A stretch of 64,000 nucleotides of DNA. Origin: Hydrogenothermaceae bacterium. Lineage in GTDB: Bacteria > Aquificota > Aquificia > Aquificales > Hydrogenothermaceae. This document shows positions 1 through 9,666 of the stretch, piece by piece; the stretch's first letter is position 1; the number at the start of each line of letters is the position of its first letter. The translations under genes and the position numbers were made by a program. The stretch spans positions 165,879 to 229,878 of the forward strand of contig JAOABC010000003.1 of NCBI GenBank assembly GCA_026418535.1. The letters are read 5' to 3'. The notes under the pieces are model-generated. The model saw nothing but the letters and a program-made list of their open reading frames with translations. It ran no database searches and was not told the DNA's origin.

Positions 1-540
1 GATAAGTTAGATGATGTCAGGAAGGAGATGGAAGAGATAGAGGCTCTAAAGGATAAACTAAGCAAATACGACAGAGTTATAGAGACAATCTCCAGAGTAA
101 ACAGAGCTATAAAGGATAACGCTCTCTACACTCTACCGAAAATAACAGAAGAGATATTCAGTAGGTTTAACTTCTCTCACTTCTACGGTCTTAAGTTCAA
201 CGAGGATTACTCTATTGTGTTGTCTGTTAATGTAGTTGGTGGAGAGACCAATGCTCAGATAGACGCTCTAAGTGGTGGTCAGAGGATATCCCTGGCTCTT
301 GCCCTCAGGTTTGCCATTTCCAAGATGTTAAACAATAGAATCGACTTCCTAATACTGGATGAACCCACTATACATATGGATAAACATAGGAAGAGAGAGT
401 TAGTGGATTTAGTGGGAGATATAAAAGAGAAGAACTTCGTTAAGCAACTTATAGTCATAACCCATGACGAGGAGATAGAGGAAAGGGCAGATACAATATA
501 CAAGGTAGACTCTGGAGAGGTTGAACTGATTACTGTTTAA
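1..540 (+). CDS. Rad50/SbcC-type SMC ATPase, C-terminal part (5' end outside window)
   Basis: The reading frame is open to the first base, so this is the 3' end of a longer gene. The visible 179 residues start in coiled coil (KLDDVRKEMEEIEALKDKL) and run into the C-terminal half of an ABC-type nucleotide-binding domain. That half carries the signature LSGGQ (about residue 90), a Walker B of the form FLILDEPT, and a switch histidine in VITHDEE. This layout belongs to the Rad50/SbcC/SMC group, which tethers and processes DNA ends with the Mre11/SbcD nuclease. The partner nuclease would lie upstream, outside the window. The gene converges on phoR and their stop codons overlap by 4 bases. An archaeal-type Rad50 is somewhat more likely than a long SbcC because the lobe is compact; the N-terminal Walker A half is not visible. 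Confidence 0.85.
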   Translation, partial: DKLDDVRKEMEEIEALKDKLSKYDRVIETISRVNRAIKDNALYTLPKITEEIFSRFNFSHFYGLKFNEDYSIVLSVNVVGGETNAQIDALSGGQRISLALALRFAISKMLNNRIDFLILDEPTIHMDKHRKRELVDLVGDIKEKNFVKQLIVITHDEEIEERADTIYKVDSGEVELITV

Positions 541-1541
541 GTCACTTCTCTGTTTAACTTTATGTAGAACTTAGACCCTACACCGTAAGTACTCTCAACC
601 CAGACTTTACCCTTATGGGCTTCGATTATGTGTTTTACTATAGACAGTCCCAGTCCTGTCCCTCCAATATTTCTACTTCTAGATTTATCCACCCTATAGA
701 ACCTTTCAAATATAAGGGGTATAGCTTCCTTTGGTATGCCTATTCCGGAGTCCTCTATCACAATAGTATCGTTGCTCCCTTCTCTATGGGAGTAAACCTT
801 TACTATCCCATAAGATTTATTGTACTTTATAGCGTTTTCTATCAGATTCTTTAAGGCTATTAAGAACTTCTGTTCGTCCACTATTATGTTAAAGTCTGTT
901 GGAACAAGGTTGTTTAGTTTTATACTCTTTTCTACCGTCAAGTGTCTCAGATCCTCGAATATAGACTCAACAAGGGAGTGTAGTTTAACAGGGGATTTTT
1001 GTATCTTCTCTTCCTTCGACTCTAACTTTGCAAGTATTAGCAGATCTTGGACTAGATTGTCCATCTGGTTTATTCTTTTTTGTGCCATCTGTATGAACTT
1101 TTTAGTAATCTGAGGGTCTGTCTCTGTCTCAAGAGTCTCCATAACAGATTTGAGGACAGAGATAGGAGTCTTTAACTCATGGGATACGTTTGAAACGAAG
1201 TCTTTCTTTGCCTGCTTGTACACTTCAAAGGGTGTGATATCCTGAAGATGTATTATCTTCTTGTCCTCTATGTAGTATATGTTCACTAAGAACTTCTTTT
1301 CATCTATCTCCATCTCCACTTTTTTGTCTCTCTTGTCCTCGTAAGATATGATAGAGTAGAGATAGTGGTTCTTCACCACCTCGCTGAAATGTTTACCTTC
1401 CGGTTCATCACAGGAAAAGAACTTCCTAGCGTAACTGTTGACAAACTCTATGTTTTTCTCAGAATCTACTACTATAATACCCTCTTTAAGGTAGTCTAAG
1501 AACTTTATAAGTATGTACTGTGTATTATCCTTTATCTTCAT
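537..1541 (-). CDS. phoR: PhoR-like sensor histidine kinase without membrane segments
   Basis: The sensor kinase paired by position with the phosphate operon. The order is a PAS domain (about residues 12-105), a HisKA dimerisation helix with phospho-acceptor His in FVSNVSHELKTP (about H122), then HATPase_c with N-box NLIENAIKYN (about 233-242), G1 DSGIGIP and G2 GGTGLGLS. This is the PhoR/PhoB-class set. No transmembrane helix precedes the PAS domain, so it looks cytosolic and probably senses phosphate through PhoU/PstB contacts; classic PhoR has an N-terminal membrane anchor. The ATG at 1541 is chosen over the TTG one codon upstream, since AGGAGG directly precedes that TTG. It overlaps the end of phoU by 17 bases. 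No PhoB response regulator is present in the window. Confidence 0.85.
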   Translation of the reverse strand: MKIKDNTQYILIKFLDYLKEGIIVVDSEKNIEFVNSYARKFFSCDEPEGKHFSEVVKNHYLYSIISYEDKRDKKVEMEIDEKKFLVNIYYIEDKKIIHLQDITPFEVYKQAKKDFVSNVSHELKTPISVLKSVMETLETETDPQITKKFIQMAQKRINQMDNLVQDLLILAKLESKEEKIQKSPVKLHSLVESIFEDLRHLTVEKSIKLNNLVPTDFNIIVDEQKFLIALKNLIENAIKYNKSYGIVKVYSHREGSNDTIVIEDSGIGIPKEAIPLIFERFYRVDKSRSRNIGGTGLGLSIVKHIIEAHKGKVWVESTYGVGSKFYIKLNREVT

Positions 1542-2190
1542 CAACCTCCTGATGTCTTAACATCTTTCCTTCTTTCATGTATATTACTTCTTCTGCTAAA
1601 TTTGTAGCTATATCTGCTACTCTTTCAACATTCTTAACCACATCTATGAGTCTGAGGGCTACTTTTATAGTTGAAGGGTCTTCTACCATGTATGTGTACA
1701 ACTCTCTTATTATCTGATCTTCTAATGCGTCTATCTTGCCATCCCTCTTTATAACATCCCTTGCAAGGTCTGCATCCATCTCTGCAAAAGCCTTTATAGA
1801 ATCTTTCAGCATGTTTATGGTAAGCTCTGACATTAGGGGTAGGTCAACGTACTCTTTAATCTTTGGTTTCTGGAGTATAGACTCAGCGTGTTCCTTTATG
1901 TTCTCTGCATGGTCTCCTATCCTTTCAAGATCTCTGTTCACAAAGAGATCCATAGCTAGCATTCTTAGATACTTTGCCTCTGGTTGGTATCTTGCTATCG
2001 TGGTTATTATCAGGCTTTCGTTTTCCACTTCCATCGTATCCATCTTCTCTTCATTAGTCTTTATGTATTTCAAATGTTCTAGATTGTGTTCTACTATAGC
2101 TTTTATGGCACTGTCTATCATACTCTGAGCTAAATCTGCCATAGTAAGTAGCCTTTCCCTTATCTCTTTTAGTTTTGGCTCTATCAGCAT
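1525..2190 (-). CDS. phoU: Phosphate transport regulator PhoU
   Basis: A 221-residue, all-helical protein with the two repeated three-helix bundles of PhoU, each with acidic metal-binding motifs (for example E-x3-D-x3-E around DRDLERIGDHAENI, and again DVVKNVERVADIATNLAE). PhoU couples the state of the Pst transporter to PhoR and dampens Pho signalling when phosphate is plentiful. The length is normal for the family. It starts 32 bases after pstB with AGGAGG seven bases before ATG, and runs into phoR, so the transport, coupling and sensor genes are co-transcribed. Confidence 0.93.
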   Translation of the reverse strand: MLIEPKLKEIRERLLTMADLAQSMIDSAIKAIVEHNLEHLKYIKTNEEKMDTMEVENESLIITTIARYQPEAKYLRMLAMDLFVNRDLERIGDHAENIKEHAESILQKPKIKEYVDLPLMSELTINMLKDSIKAFAEMDADLARDVIKRDGKIDALEDQIIRELYTYMVEDPSTIKVALRLIDVVKNVERVADIATNLAEEVIYMKEGKMLRHQEVDEDKG

Positions 2191-2222
2191 CTAATATCCT
2201 CCTCTATAAACGTTTTTATATT

Positions 2223-2984
2223 TTATCCAAATCTTCCGGAGATGTAGTCCTCAGTGAGTTTTTTATTTGGTTTAGTGAATACAGTATCTGTTAAGTCAAA
2301 TTCAATCAGCTCTCCTAGATACATAAATGCTGTGTAGTCTGATATCCTTGCAGCCTGTTGCATATTGTGGGTAACTATCACTATAGTGTGGTTCTTCTTC
2401 AGTTCTACCAGTAGTTCCTCTATCTTCGCCGTTGAGATAGGGTCTAGTGCAGATGTTGGCTCATCAAAGAGGACTACATCAGGTCTAACTGCTATAGTTC
2501 TTGCTATACAGAGCCTTTGCTGTTGTCCTCCAGATAGGGAAAAGGCTGATACGTTCAACCTATCCTTGACCTCTTCCCACAGAGCTACGTTCTTCAGAGT
2601 CTCTTCAACCCTATCCTGTAACTCTCCTTTTTTCTTTATCCCTTGAAGTCTCAGACCATAAGCTATATTGTCAAAGATCGACATAGGGAAAGGTGTAGGC
2701 TTTTGAAAGACCATGCCTATTTTTGCTCTAAGTTCCATAAGGTCTACATTTTTGTCAAGTATATTCTTCCCGTCCAAGAGTATCTCTCCTTCGTATCTGT
2801 TTCCAGGATAAAGGTCATGCATTCGGTTAAAACACCTTAGAAGGGTGGTTTTTCCACATCCAGAGGGTCCTATCAGAGCGGTGACTTTTTTATTGTATAT
2901 TGGCATATTTATATTTTTTAGGGCAAGCTTCTCTCCTGTATAGTAGAACTTTAGATTCTTTACTTTCATCCTTATATCTGACAT
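2223..2984 (-). CDS. pstB: Phosphate ABC transporter ATPase PstB
   Basis: A 253-residue ABC ATPase that powers high-affinity phosphate uptake. It has Walker [10 protein letters not shown] (about 38-46), Q-loop in [10 protein letters not shown] (the PF/TP stretch is typical of PstB), signature [14 protein letters not shown], Walker [14 protein letters not shown] and H-loop VTHNMQQA. It follows pstA by 14 bases with an AAGGAGG ribosome site overlapping the pstA stop region. Length and motifs match PstB closely. Confidence 0.97.
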   Translation of the reverse strand: MSDIRMKVKNLKFYYTGEKLALKNINMPIYNKKVTALIGPSGCGKTTLLRCFNRMHDLYPGNRYEGEILLDGKNILDKNVDLMELRAKIGMVFQKPTPFPMSIFDNIAYGLRLQGIKKKGELQDRVEETLKNVALWEEVKDRLNVSAFSLSGGQQQRLCIARTIAVRPDVVLFDEPTSALDPISTAKIEELLVELKKNHTIVIVTHNMQQAARISDYTAFMYLGELIEFDLTDTVFTKPNKKLTEDYISGRFG

Positions 2985-2998
2985 TTAAAAAAGCCTCC

Positions 2999-3844
2999 TT
3001 ATTGGTGTTTTTTTCTTTGTATTATGTACCTAGCTGTTATGGATGCCATCAAAACAAAAAAAGTTAACAAGAAAGAAGCAGCCCATGCCTGTTTATGCCA
3101 TTCATCATAAGGGCCCATAGCATACTGAAACACAGTTACCGTTAGCGAAGCCATCGGTTTTGTAGGATCTAGATTTGTAAAGTTGTTATTGAATGAGGTA
3201 AAGAGTAAAGGTGCTGTCTCTCCGGATATCCTTGCAACACCGAGGATTACTCCAGTTAGAACCCCAACCTTAGCAGCCTTTAAAACTATCTGAAAACTTA
3301 CCTGCCATGGTTGTGCACCAAGAGCGTAAGCAGCTTCCCTAGTCTGCTGAGGGACTAATTTCAACATCTCATCTGTAGTTATGACAATAACCGGTATCAT
3401 TAGTATAGCAAGAGCAATACCACCAGCCAAACCCATAAAGTGTCCTACAGGAAGGACTAGTAGAGCATAAACAACCGCTCCTATAACTATAGACGGATTG
3501 CTGACCATTATATCCACTATATTTCTTGCTACTCTTGCAATTCTAGAGCTCCTTCCATACTCTGCAAAGTATATCCCTGCAAGTATTCCAATAGGAGTTC
3601 CAATAACCGTACCTAAAAAAGTTATTATGATGTGACCAAGGAAGGCATGCTTTAAACCACCTCCTTCTATTCCCGGTGGGACAGGGTCATAGATGAATAG
3701 GTTTATATTTATGTACTTAAACCCATTTATAAATAAGTCTCCCAAGATCCAAAATAAGAAAAATAGCCCGAAAGTTGCTGATAAGAAGGATAGAGTTAGT
3801 GATATGTAGTTCTCTATTTTCCTCTTCGCTTTGATGTTAATCAT
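2999..3844 (-). CDS. pstA: Phosphate ABC transporter permease PstA
   Basis: A 281-residue membrane protein with about six hydrophobic segments and the permease EAA-type loop (TREAAYALGAQPWQVSFQ, about 165-182), which docks on PstB. The periplasmic motif ISGETAPLLFT and DPTKPMASLT are typical of PstA. It starts three bases after the pstC stop codon. It forms the transmembrane channel with PstC. Confidence 0.96.
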   Translation of the reverse strand: MINIKAKRKIENYISLTLSFLSATFGLFFLFWILGDLFINGFKYININLFIYDPVPPGIEGGGLKHAFLGHIIITFLGTVIGTPIGILAGIYFAEYGRSSRIARVARNIVDIMVSNPSIVIGAVVYALLVLPVGHFMGLAGGIALAILMIPVIVITTDEMLKLVPQQTREAAYALGAQPWQVSFQIVLKAAKVGVLTGVILGVARISGETAPLLFTSFNNNFTNLDPTKPMASLTVTVFQYAMGPYDEWHKQAWAASFLLTFFVLMASITARYIIQRKKHQ

Positions 3845-3847
3845 TTT

Positions 3848-4804
3848 CTACACCTTCCACTTTTTCTCAAGTTGGAGTAACATTATCTTTGATGCGTACA
3901 GAACAAAAAAGGATATAACAAACAGAATAAGAGTTAAGAAGTAGAGAGAAGAGAGATACAGAGCTGTGTCTGCCTCGGCGAACTGGTTAGCTAAGGTAAC
4001 GGTTATAGTGGTAAATGGGTCCAGTAGGGACTTTGGTATCTGGTTTACATTTCCTGCTAAGAAGGTCACGGCCATCGTCTCCCCAATTGCCCTACCAACA
4101 CTCAAAATAAGACCTCCAGCTATACTTGATACAGTTATTGGAATCATAACCTGTTTTATAACTTCCCACTTTGTAGCCCCTAAAGCGTAAGCAGACTCTT
4201 TCATTATAGGTGGAACCATGTTAAAGGCGTCCTTTACAACAGAACTCATAAAGGGAATTATCATTATAGAGAGGACTAAAGATGTGGTTAAAACATCTAT
4301 CCCTGTTGGTGATCCTTCTAAAAGTTTTCCTATAACAGGAAATTCTCCCATTTTCTCCTTAAGCCACGGTTCTACCTTTTCTCCAAACAGAGGAGCTACA
4401 ACAAAAAGACCCCACATCCCATAGATTATACTCGGTATTGCTGCTAACAGCTCTATAGCTGTGGAGAGTATAGGTTTTAGTCTATTTGGAGACAGTTCTA
4501 CAAGGAAAATAGCTATTCCTAAGGATATAGGAGCAGCCACCAATGTAGATAAGAAGGTAGCTATTAGGGTTCCAATCAGTGGGGCTAGGCCTCCAAACTT
4601 CCCTGCAACTGGATCCCAATCTGTAGATGTAATAAAGTTCCAAACTCCAAAGTGGTTTATAGCTAAAGAAGACTCCCTGTATAGGGAGAGGAATATAATT
4701 ATAGGGAGAAGTATGCCAACGAACATACCTATGGATGTAAGTACTATCCTCAAGACACTTTCTATGGACTTTGACTGCTTTAAGGCATTCTCTCTCTTAT
4801 CCAT
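3848..4804 (-). CDS. pstC: Phosphate ABC transporter permease PstC
   Basis: A 318-residue permease with six main hydrophobic segments after a short cytoplasmic N-terminus. The family motifs AAIPSIIYGMWGLFV, the EAA loop (KESAYALGATKWEVIKQV) and GRAIGETMAVTFLAGN are visible. It is the partner of PstA. The ATG has CGGAG six bases upstream. A weak hairpin in the gap after pstS may lower its expression relative to the binding protein. Confidence 0.96.
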   Translation of the reverse strand: MDKRENALKQSKSIESVLRIVLTSIGMFVGILLPIIIFLSLYRESSLAINHFGVWNFITSTDWDPVAGKFGGLAPLIGTLIATFLSTLVAAPISLGIAIFLVELSPNRLKPILSTAIELLAAIPSIIYGMWGLFVVAPLFGEKVEPWLKEKMGEFPVIGKLLEGSPTGIDVLTTSLVLSIMIIPFMSSVVKDAFNMVPPIMKESAYALGATKWEVIKQVMIPITVSSIAGGLILSVGRAIGETMAVTFLAGNVNQIPKSLLDPFTTITVTLANQFAEADTALYLSSLYFLTLILFVISFFVLYASKIMLLQLEKKWKV

Positions 4805-4841
4805 TTTATCTCCGTACGTAATTTATATGATATATTTTAAC

Positions 4842-4863
4842 AAAAACCCCTAAAAATAGAGGA
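4842..4863 (-). terminator. Weak hairpin with T-run between pstS and pstC (possible attenuator)
   Basis: Read on the minus strand, CCTCTA and TAGGGG can pair (six pairs, one G-U) around a four-base loop of T, followed at once by five T. It lies 38 bases after the pstS stop and about 40 bases before the pstC start. Partial termination here would give more binding protein than permease, as is usual for binding-protein operons. The stem is short, so this is tentative. Confidence 0.45.
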
Positions 4864-4900
4864 ACAAAAGTTTAGAAGGTTAACCATGAAGAAAGTCTGC

Positions 4901-5896
4901 CTACATCAGGCCGTTTTCTTTCCAGTACTCTCTGATCATATTTTTGACGTTTTCAGGCATAGGGATATAGTTTAACCTTATAGCTTCTTGATCACCGTTT
5001 TTGTACACCCAATCAAAGAAGGCCACAACTTTCTTTGAGGCTTCTGGTTTATCCTTTGCCAGAAGTATGAACGTAGCTCCGGCTATAGGATATGTATTTT
5101 TTCCTGGTTGATCTGTTAGGATATAGTAAAAGTGTTGTTTTTTATCCCATTTTGCATTTGTTGCAGCTGCTTGGAACGACTCGGTTGAAGGAGCTACAAA
5201 GTTTCCTTCTCTGTTCTTAACCTTTCCAGCAGGAAGGTTGTTCTGTTTTGCGTATATGTACTCAACGTATCCTATTGAACCTCTAAACCTTTTAACGTAG
5301 TTTGCTACACCTTCATTTCCTTTTCCACCAACTCCAGTTGGCCAGTTGACAGAAGTTCCAAACCCAACTTGCTTTTCCCACTCAGGACATACTTTTGACA
5401 AGTAGTTCGTCCATGTCCAAGTTGTTCCAGAACCATCAGACCTTCTTACTACTGTGATATCTCTATCAGGTAAAGAAACTCCAGGGTTTAGCTGTTGGAG
5501 GTATGCGTCGTTCCACTTCTTTATCTTACCAAGGTATATATCACACAGAGCTTTTCCGTCAAAGTTCAGTTGAGTGTTTCCGATGTCAGGAAGATTATAC
5601 GTTGGAACTACTCCACCTATAATGGTAGGAAACTGAACTAACTTCTTCTCCTTTAGCTCCTCCGGAGTTAGGGGTGCATCTGATGCTCCAAAATCAACTG
5701 TCCTGTTCTCTATCTGCCTTATACCACCACCAGAACCTATAGCTTGATAGTTTACCTTTACTCCAGATACCTTCTCGTACATGTATGCCCATGATGAGTA
5801 TAGGGGATAGGGAAAAGATGCTCCCGCACCTGTGATCTCTAGAGCAAAAGCTAAACTCGACACACTTATTAATCCGACTATAGCTAACTTCTTCAT
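4901..5896 (-). CDS. pstS: Periplasmic phosphate-binding protein PstS
   Basis: A 331-residue exported phosphate-binding protein. A short Sec signal peptide (MKKLAIVGLISVSSLAFA, cleavage about 18/19) has no lipobox. It is followed by the family start ITGAGASFPYPLY, the phosphate-contacting IGSGGGIRQ, DFGASDAPL and VVRRSDGSGTTWTWTNYL segments, and GNEGVANYVK. It delivers phosphate to PstCA. First gene of the operon, with GGAGG seven bases before ATG and a candidate Pho box about 50-65 bases upstream of the start codon. Confidence 0.97.
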   Translation of the reverse strand: MKKLAIVGLISVSSLAFALEITGAGASFPYPLYSSWAYMYEKVSGVKVNYQAIGSGGGIRQIENRTVDFGASDAPLTPEELKEKKLVQFPTIIGGVVPTYNLPDIGNTQLNFDGKALCDIYLGKIKKWNDAYLQQLNPGVSLPDRDITVVRRSDGSGTTWTWTNYLSKVCPEWEKQVGFGTSVNWPTGVGGKGNEGVANYVKRFRGSIGYVEYIYAKQNNLPAGKVKNREGNFVAPSTESFQAAATNAKWDKKQHFYYILTDQPGKNTYPIAGATFILLAKDKPEASKKVVAFFDWVYKNGDQEAIRLNYIPMPENVKNMIREYWKENGLM

Positions 5897-5942
5897 CTTT
5901 TACCTCCAAACTTTAGTATTCATTAAATATGATAAAGGATCT

Positions 5943-5961
5943 ATGTTAAACTAATATTAAC
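5943..5961 (-). promoter_or_regulatory. pstS: Candidate Pho box upstream of pstS
   Basis: On the minus strand there are two TTAAYAT units (TTAATAT and TTAACAT) whose starts are 11 bases apart, i.e. one helical turn in direct orientation, the geometry of PhoB sites. They lie 47-65 bases before the pstS ATG, where an activator replacing the -35 box would bind. A plausible AT-rich -10 region follows. The repeats differ from the E. coli CTGTCAT consensus, so the assignment rests on spacing and position. Confidence 0.5.
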
Positions 5962-6015
5962 TTTTTAAAAACTACCCCTTCCCATTTTCTGGTAGGCTAT
6001 GATTACCAATTTAGC

Positions 6016-6439
6016 TCAAAGGGTAAGCATGTACTTAGCAAACCCGCTTTTCTTATTATCTATACTTCTTTGGGCACCACTATACTCTACTATTTCAACG
6101 TTTCCTATCCAGTTAACATGTTTAGACATAAAGTACTTTATACCTGCTATGTAGTGGTCTCTCTTTACATTTTTTCCAGTTTGATGGTAGATTATCTAAT
6201 TTGAACTTCTTGTCGAACTTTTCTTTCGTTTCCATTATTACTTTGTCCATTTCTGCTTGATATTCTGCCTTTTCTGATTCTTCTTTTGCAAGCTGTTCAT
6301 CTATTTCGGCTTCCTCCTGCTGAGTTAAAACGCCCTTCTCAACTAACTTCTTCAAGATAGGATTTTCAACCACTTGTGCATAAGAAGTACCCACGATTCC
6401 ATAAAGATTCAGGGTAAAAAGGTATTTTTTCATCTGCAA
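6016..6439 (-). pseudogene. Remnant of an outer-membrane porin gene (internal deletion plus frameshift)
   Basis: The frame opening at 6439 codes for a signal peptide (KYLFTLNLYGIVGTSYA) and the coiled segment typical of OprO/OprP-like porins (NPILKKLVEKGVLTQQEEAE), up to KFKLDNLPSN. It then runs out of frame and stops at 6122. In the next frame, from about 6183 to the TGA at 6016, the translation is typical of the last strands of such a porin: RDHYIAGIKYFMSKHVNW and GNVEIVEYSG. Most of the barrel (a normal family member has roughly 350-450 residues) is absent, so the gene has lost its middle and the two ends are in different frames, next to a run of six A. Its place beside pst suggests it was a phosphate-regulated porin. 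A second, intact porin is at 55995-57398. Confidence 0.75.
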
Positions 6440-6461
6440 ACCTTCTTTTTCAGTTATATAG

Positions 6462-6478
6462 AATTCTCTTAGAGAATT
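6462..6478. promoter_or_regulatory. Palindrome upstream of the porin remnant
   Basis: AATTCTC-TTA-GAGAATT is a perfect seven-base inverted repeat with a three-base centre. It starts 23 bases before the start codon of the porin remnant, where an operator would be expected. The flanking 6480-6560 stretch is almost pure A/T. No regulator can be named. Confidence 0.3.
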
Positions 6479-6575
6479 TATATTTATATAAAACTAAAAA
6501 ATTTAAAAAATTATTAAATAATTTTAATAATTAAATTATTTAAATTAAATAGCAAGTTTATTTTCTACTTTTAGA

Positions 6576-9500
6576 CTAAAACTTATAAGATATTCCAAAA
6601 CTAAAGCTCCTTCCGACTTTATATCTTAGTGACACTTTATCTCCTTGTAGAACTAAAACCTCATCATCTAATATGTTTTTAGCTTTAAAGTCTATTGTGA
6701 AGTTCTTTTTTAGTTTCTTTTTAAATACGAAATCCAACTGGTCGAATGACTGTTCGTAGTGATCTGGCTGACCATATAACCCAATCGACCTTATTCTTTT
6801 ACCAAATGTATTGTACAGCATTCCCCAGTAAAGACCTGTGTCTGGATTGTCATATCCAAATGTGAGATTTAAAACATAAGGAGATTGACCCTGCATCCTT
6901 CTACTTTTAGAAGTAAGTATTTTTGCACTTTCTTCGTCTAAAGTTACTTTTGACTCTATAAATGCAACGTTTCCAGATATGAAAAAGTTATCATAATCTA
7001 TGTTTCCCAAGTACGGAATTTTTTCTACCGCTTCTATTTTATTTATAAAGTTAAATGATTTTCTAAATTCAAACTCTGCTCCGTAGTTATTTGCCTTTAA
7101 AGCATTTTGATAAGATAAAAAAGGATTGTTTGTGGTTGGGAGATAAGTTTCTTCTATAGGATTTTTAATGTTTCTGTAGAATAATGATATAGAGACCGAG
7201 TCTAATCCAGCCAACATCTTTTCTATTCTAAGATCAAAGTTGTCTATTTTAGAAGGTTTTAGATTTGGATTACCAAGAATTCTTTCACCTGTTAGAGGAT
7301 CTATGAAAACTGAGTTTGAAACCTCAAGAAAATCTGGATATGTCATAGTCTTACTGTATGCTCCTTTTAAATTTAGAGTGTCACTAAAAAAGTACTTTAC
7401 AGATAAGTCAGGGTAGCTATCCTTTAGTTTTATGTCTGACTTTAGTTCTGTAGGAGAAAGCTGCTCGTAAGATAAAACATTTTGCTTTAGGTCTTCAAAT
7501 CTATTACCTACAGAAACTCTCACTTTTTGGCCTAACTTTGTATCAAAATTAGCGTAGAAAGCGTTAACATCAAGCTTACCAGAGTATTTATCATTAAAGA
7601 AAGTTCTATTCTGTATTCTAAAGTACTTTTCTCTATTCTCCGGAGAGAAGATAGCATCTATATTCTCATACTTCAAAGTTTCCTCTGGAAGGTTTACACC
7701 AGACTTCGGTAAATAAGTAAACCTTCTAATCCTTGAAGACCTTTCTTTTTCTTGCTGTTGGATTCCAAACTTTATTTCTGTATCTTTAAATAATAATAAA
7801 CTATCTTTTTTGTAGATTATGTCTACCCGAAAATCTTTACTCTTATCCTTGAGATAGGTAAACTCATGGGCTAAGTTTGAGTTAGGAACTCTTACTCTAT
7901 TGTAGTATCTTCCCGTTCCTTCTTCTAACCAGTAAGTATAACTTACTTCATTTGGTATTTCCATATCCGCGGTAGAGAAAGCTGTAGCCCACTCTAACTT
8001 AAAATTAGGTAAAGGTAAAGAGTGACTTCCGAAAAGTTGATTAAACATAAGAGATCTTTCCTGCCAACGTAAGTTTGTTATTCTTTGAACGTTTTGATTT
8101 TCATCAGTTCCGTTATAAACTTGTGCTCTGTTGGTGGATATTCTCGTTAGTAAAGAGGTAAACTTAACTATCTGACTATCTCTGAAAGATAGCCCAGTTC
8201 CAACTAAATATGCTAACTTTATATCGTTTACATTATTATTATATATTCCCCCATTGTTTGCTGTTAGACCAGATTGACTAAGGTTATATATATTTCTTTC
8301 TACATCTACTTTTTTCCACTCGTTGTCGTACATAAATGAAAGTAGATATCCAACTTTAATACTACCATCTCCAAACTTCTTGGAGTCACCCAATGCTAAG
8401 TTGAAGCCAACTCCAGGAGGAAATGTTATATCCTTTAAATTATTCTTCGACCTAAAAGTAGTAACATATTTTTCTAATTCCTCTCCTGAATAAGCATCTT
8501 TGTCTGGAAAAGGTAGTTTTCTTGTTCCATCATCGAATCCAAGAAAGTCAGTTTTACCACCCTCATAAAATTTTCCATCTTTGAAAGTAGTTAAGGAGTT
8601 GTATTTCACAGATGCTGACACATCTAAGAAAAACTCCTTAGGATAGTCTTTTGTGTTTAAGATTACCGTACCTGTAGCAAAAGATGCAGGAATATCGGGA
8701 GAATAGCTTTTCTTTATCACTATATTATTTAATACACCTGTAGGAAATATATCTAAAGGTACTATCCTCTTTATAGGGTCAGGAGAAGGTAGTATAGAGT
8801 TGTTTAATAGGGTTATTGAGTATCTCCCCCCCAGTCCCCTAATATAAACATGACCATTATCCATAATTGTTATACCAGAAACTCTCTTTACTGCTGAAGA
8901 TGCATCAGAATCTCCAGCTTTTGAAAACTGTTCAGAGCTTAAAATATTCACAACCTCTGCAAATTTTGCCTGTTCCGCCATAGCTTCCGCTATAGTTCCC
9001 TGTATGTACGGAGCAGTTACAACGTACTCTGATAGCTCAAAAGTTAATGGAGTCAGTCTCACAGTTTGGTTTAATATTTGCCCTTCTGAGACTTCTATAT
9101 CATCTATCGTCCTTGCACTATATTCAGGATGAATAAAAGATAAGGAGATTTTCTCCTCTTCAACATCTAATAAAATCTCCCCACTTTTGTCAGTAAGATA
9201 TTCTTTAGAATTGCCTTTTATGTATACTTTTACTCCACTTATAGGTTTTTGGTCTACATAAGATATCACTTTTAATCTAATATTGGCCTTTATTCTTTTC
9301 TTCTCTTCTCCTTCTTTAATAGAAGGAGTTTTTTGAAGTTGGGTATCAGACCCTGTAGCTAGTTCTTGATTTATTGTAATACCTTCTTTAGTTAAATCTA
9401 TGTAGTATATCTTCATCTCTCCATCTTCTATTTTTAGATGATAAGAAAAATTACCTATTTTTATTGTATAGATACCCTTCTTCAGCTTTAAGTCTATCTC

Positions 9501-9662
9501 TCCATACTCATTTGTTCTAAACTCTTTATCTTCAATTAGAACCTTTTCATTTTTAAGTGGTATGGAATCTTTGAATATATATACCTTTGAACTTCCAAAT
9601 TCTGAAGCAAACACATCTGTCAATATAGCTGACAGTAAAACTGTTCTGGTTAAGTATCTCAT
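6576..9662 (-). CDS. TonB-dependent outer-membrane receptor with N-terminal carboxypeptidase-regulatory-like domains
   Basis: A 1028-residue outer-membrane active transporter. A signal peptide (to about residue 20) is followed by two small beta domains of the carboxypeptidase-regulatory type (about 25-90 and 128-205), a TonB box-like SEYVVTAPY (about 211-219), a plug (about 225-345, with [20 protein letters not shown]) and a large barrel ending in the aromatic F-x-F-x-I-x-Y-x-F strand. The substrate is not evident. It is the last gene downstream of the TonB2-type module and borders the broken porin and the pst operon, so phosphate or a phosphorylated compound is as likely as iron. Its ribosome site lies within the last codons of the TPR gene, with a rather long 12-base spacing. 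Confidence 0.9.
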   Translation of the reverse strand: MRYLTRTVLLSAILTDVFASEFGSSKVYIFKDSIPLKNEKVLIEDKEFRTNEYGEIDLKLKKGIYTIKIGNFSYHLKIEDGEMKIYYIDLTKEGITINQELATGSDTQLQKTPSIKEGEEKKRIKANIRLKVISYVDQKPISGVKVYIKGNSKEYLTDKSGEILLDVEEEKISLSFIHPEYSARTIDDIEVSEGQILNQTVRLTPLTFELSEYVVTAPYIQGTIAEAMAEQAKFAEVVNILSSEQFSKAGDSDASSAVKRVSGITIMDNGHVYIRGLGGRYSITLLNNSILPSPDPIKRIVPLDIFPTGVLNNIVIKKSYSPDIPASFATGTVILNTKDYPKEFFLDVSASVKYNSLTTFKDGKFYEGGKTDFLGFDDGTRKLPFPDKDAYSGEELEKYVTTFRSKNNLKDITFPPGVGFNLALGDSKKFGDGSIKVGYLLSFMYDNEWKKVDVERNIYNLSQSGLTANNGGIYNNNVNDIKLAYLVGTGLSFRDSQIVKFTSLLTRISTNRAQVYNGTDENQNVQRITNLRWQERSLMFNQLFGSHSLPLPNFKLEWATAFSTADMEIPNEVSYTYWLEEGTGRYYNRVRVPNSNLAHEFTYLKDKSKDFRVDIIYKKDSLLLFKDTEIKFGIQQQEKERSSRIRRFTYLPKSGVNLPEETLKYENIDAIFSPENREKYFRIQNRTFFNDKYSGKLDVNAFYANFDTKLGQKVRVSVGNRFEDLKQNVLSYEQLSPTELKSDIKLKDSYPDLSVKYFFSDTLNLKGAYSKTMTYPDFLEVSNSVFIDPLTGERILGNPNLKPSKIDNFDLRIEKMLAGLDSVSISLFYRNIKNPIEETYLPTTNNPFLSYQNALKANNYGAEFEFRKSFNFINKIEAVEKIPYLGNIDYDNFFISGNVAFIESKVTLDEESAKILTSKSRRMQGQSPYVLNLTFGYDNPDTGLYWGMLYNTFGKRIRSIGLYGQPDHYEQSFDQLDFVFKKKLKKNFTIDFKAKNILDDEVLVLQGDKVSLRYKVGRSFSFGISYKF

Positions 9663-9666
9663 TAAT

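Noticed and set aside
279..503. Minus-strand 74-codon ORF within the Rad50 gene
   Set aside because: Fully inside a conserved ATPase gene in the opposite direction; no ribosome site or family.
615..1113. Plus-strand ORFs of 79 and 97 codons within phoR
   Set aside because: Antisense shadows of a well-supported kinase gene.
5694..5909. 71-codon ORF on the same strand as pstS, overlapping its start
   Set aside because: Inside the pstS coding sequence in another frame and without homology-like features, although a ribosome site for pstS precedes it.
6480..6560. Almost pure A/T tract with mirrored AAATAATTT-type arms
   Set aside because: Low-complexity A/T; the pairing is weak and carries no specific signal beyond the separate palindrome at 6462.
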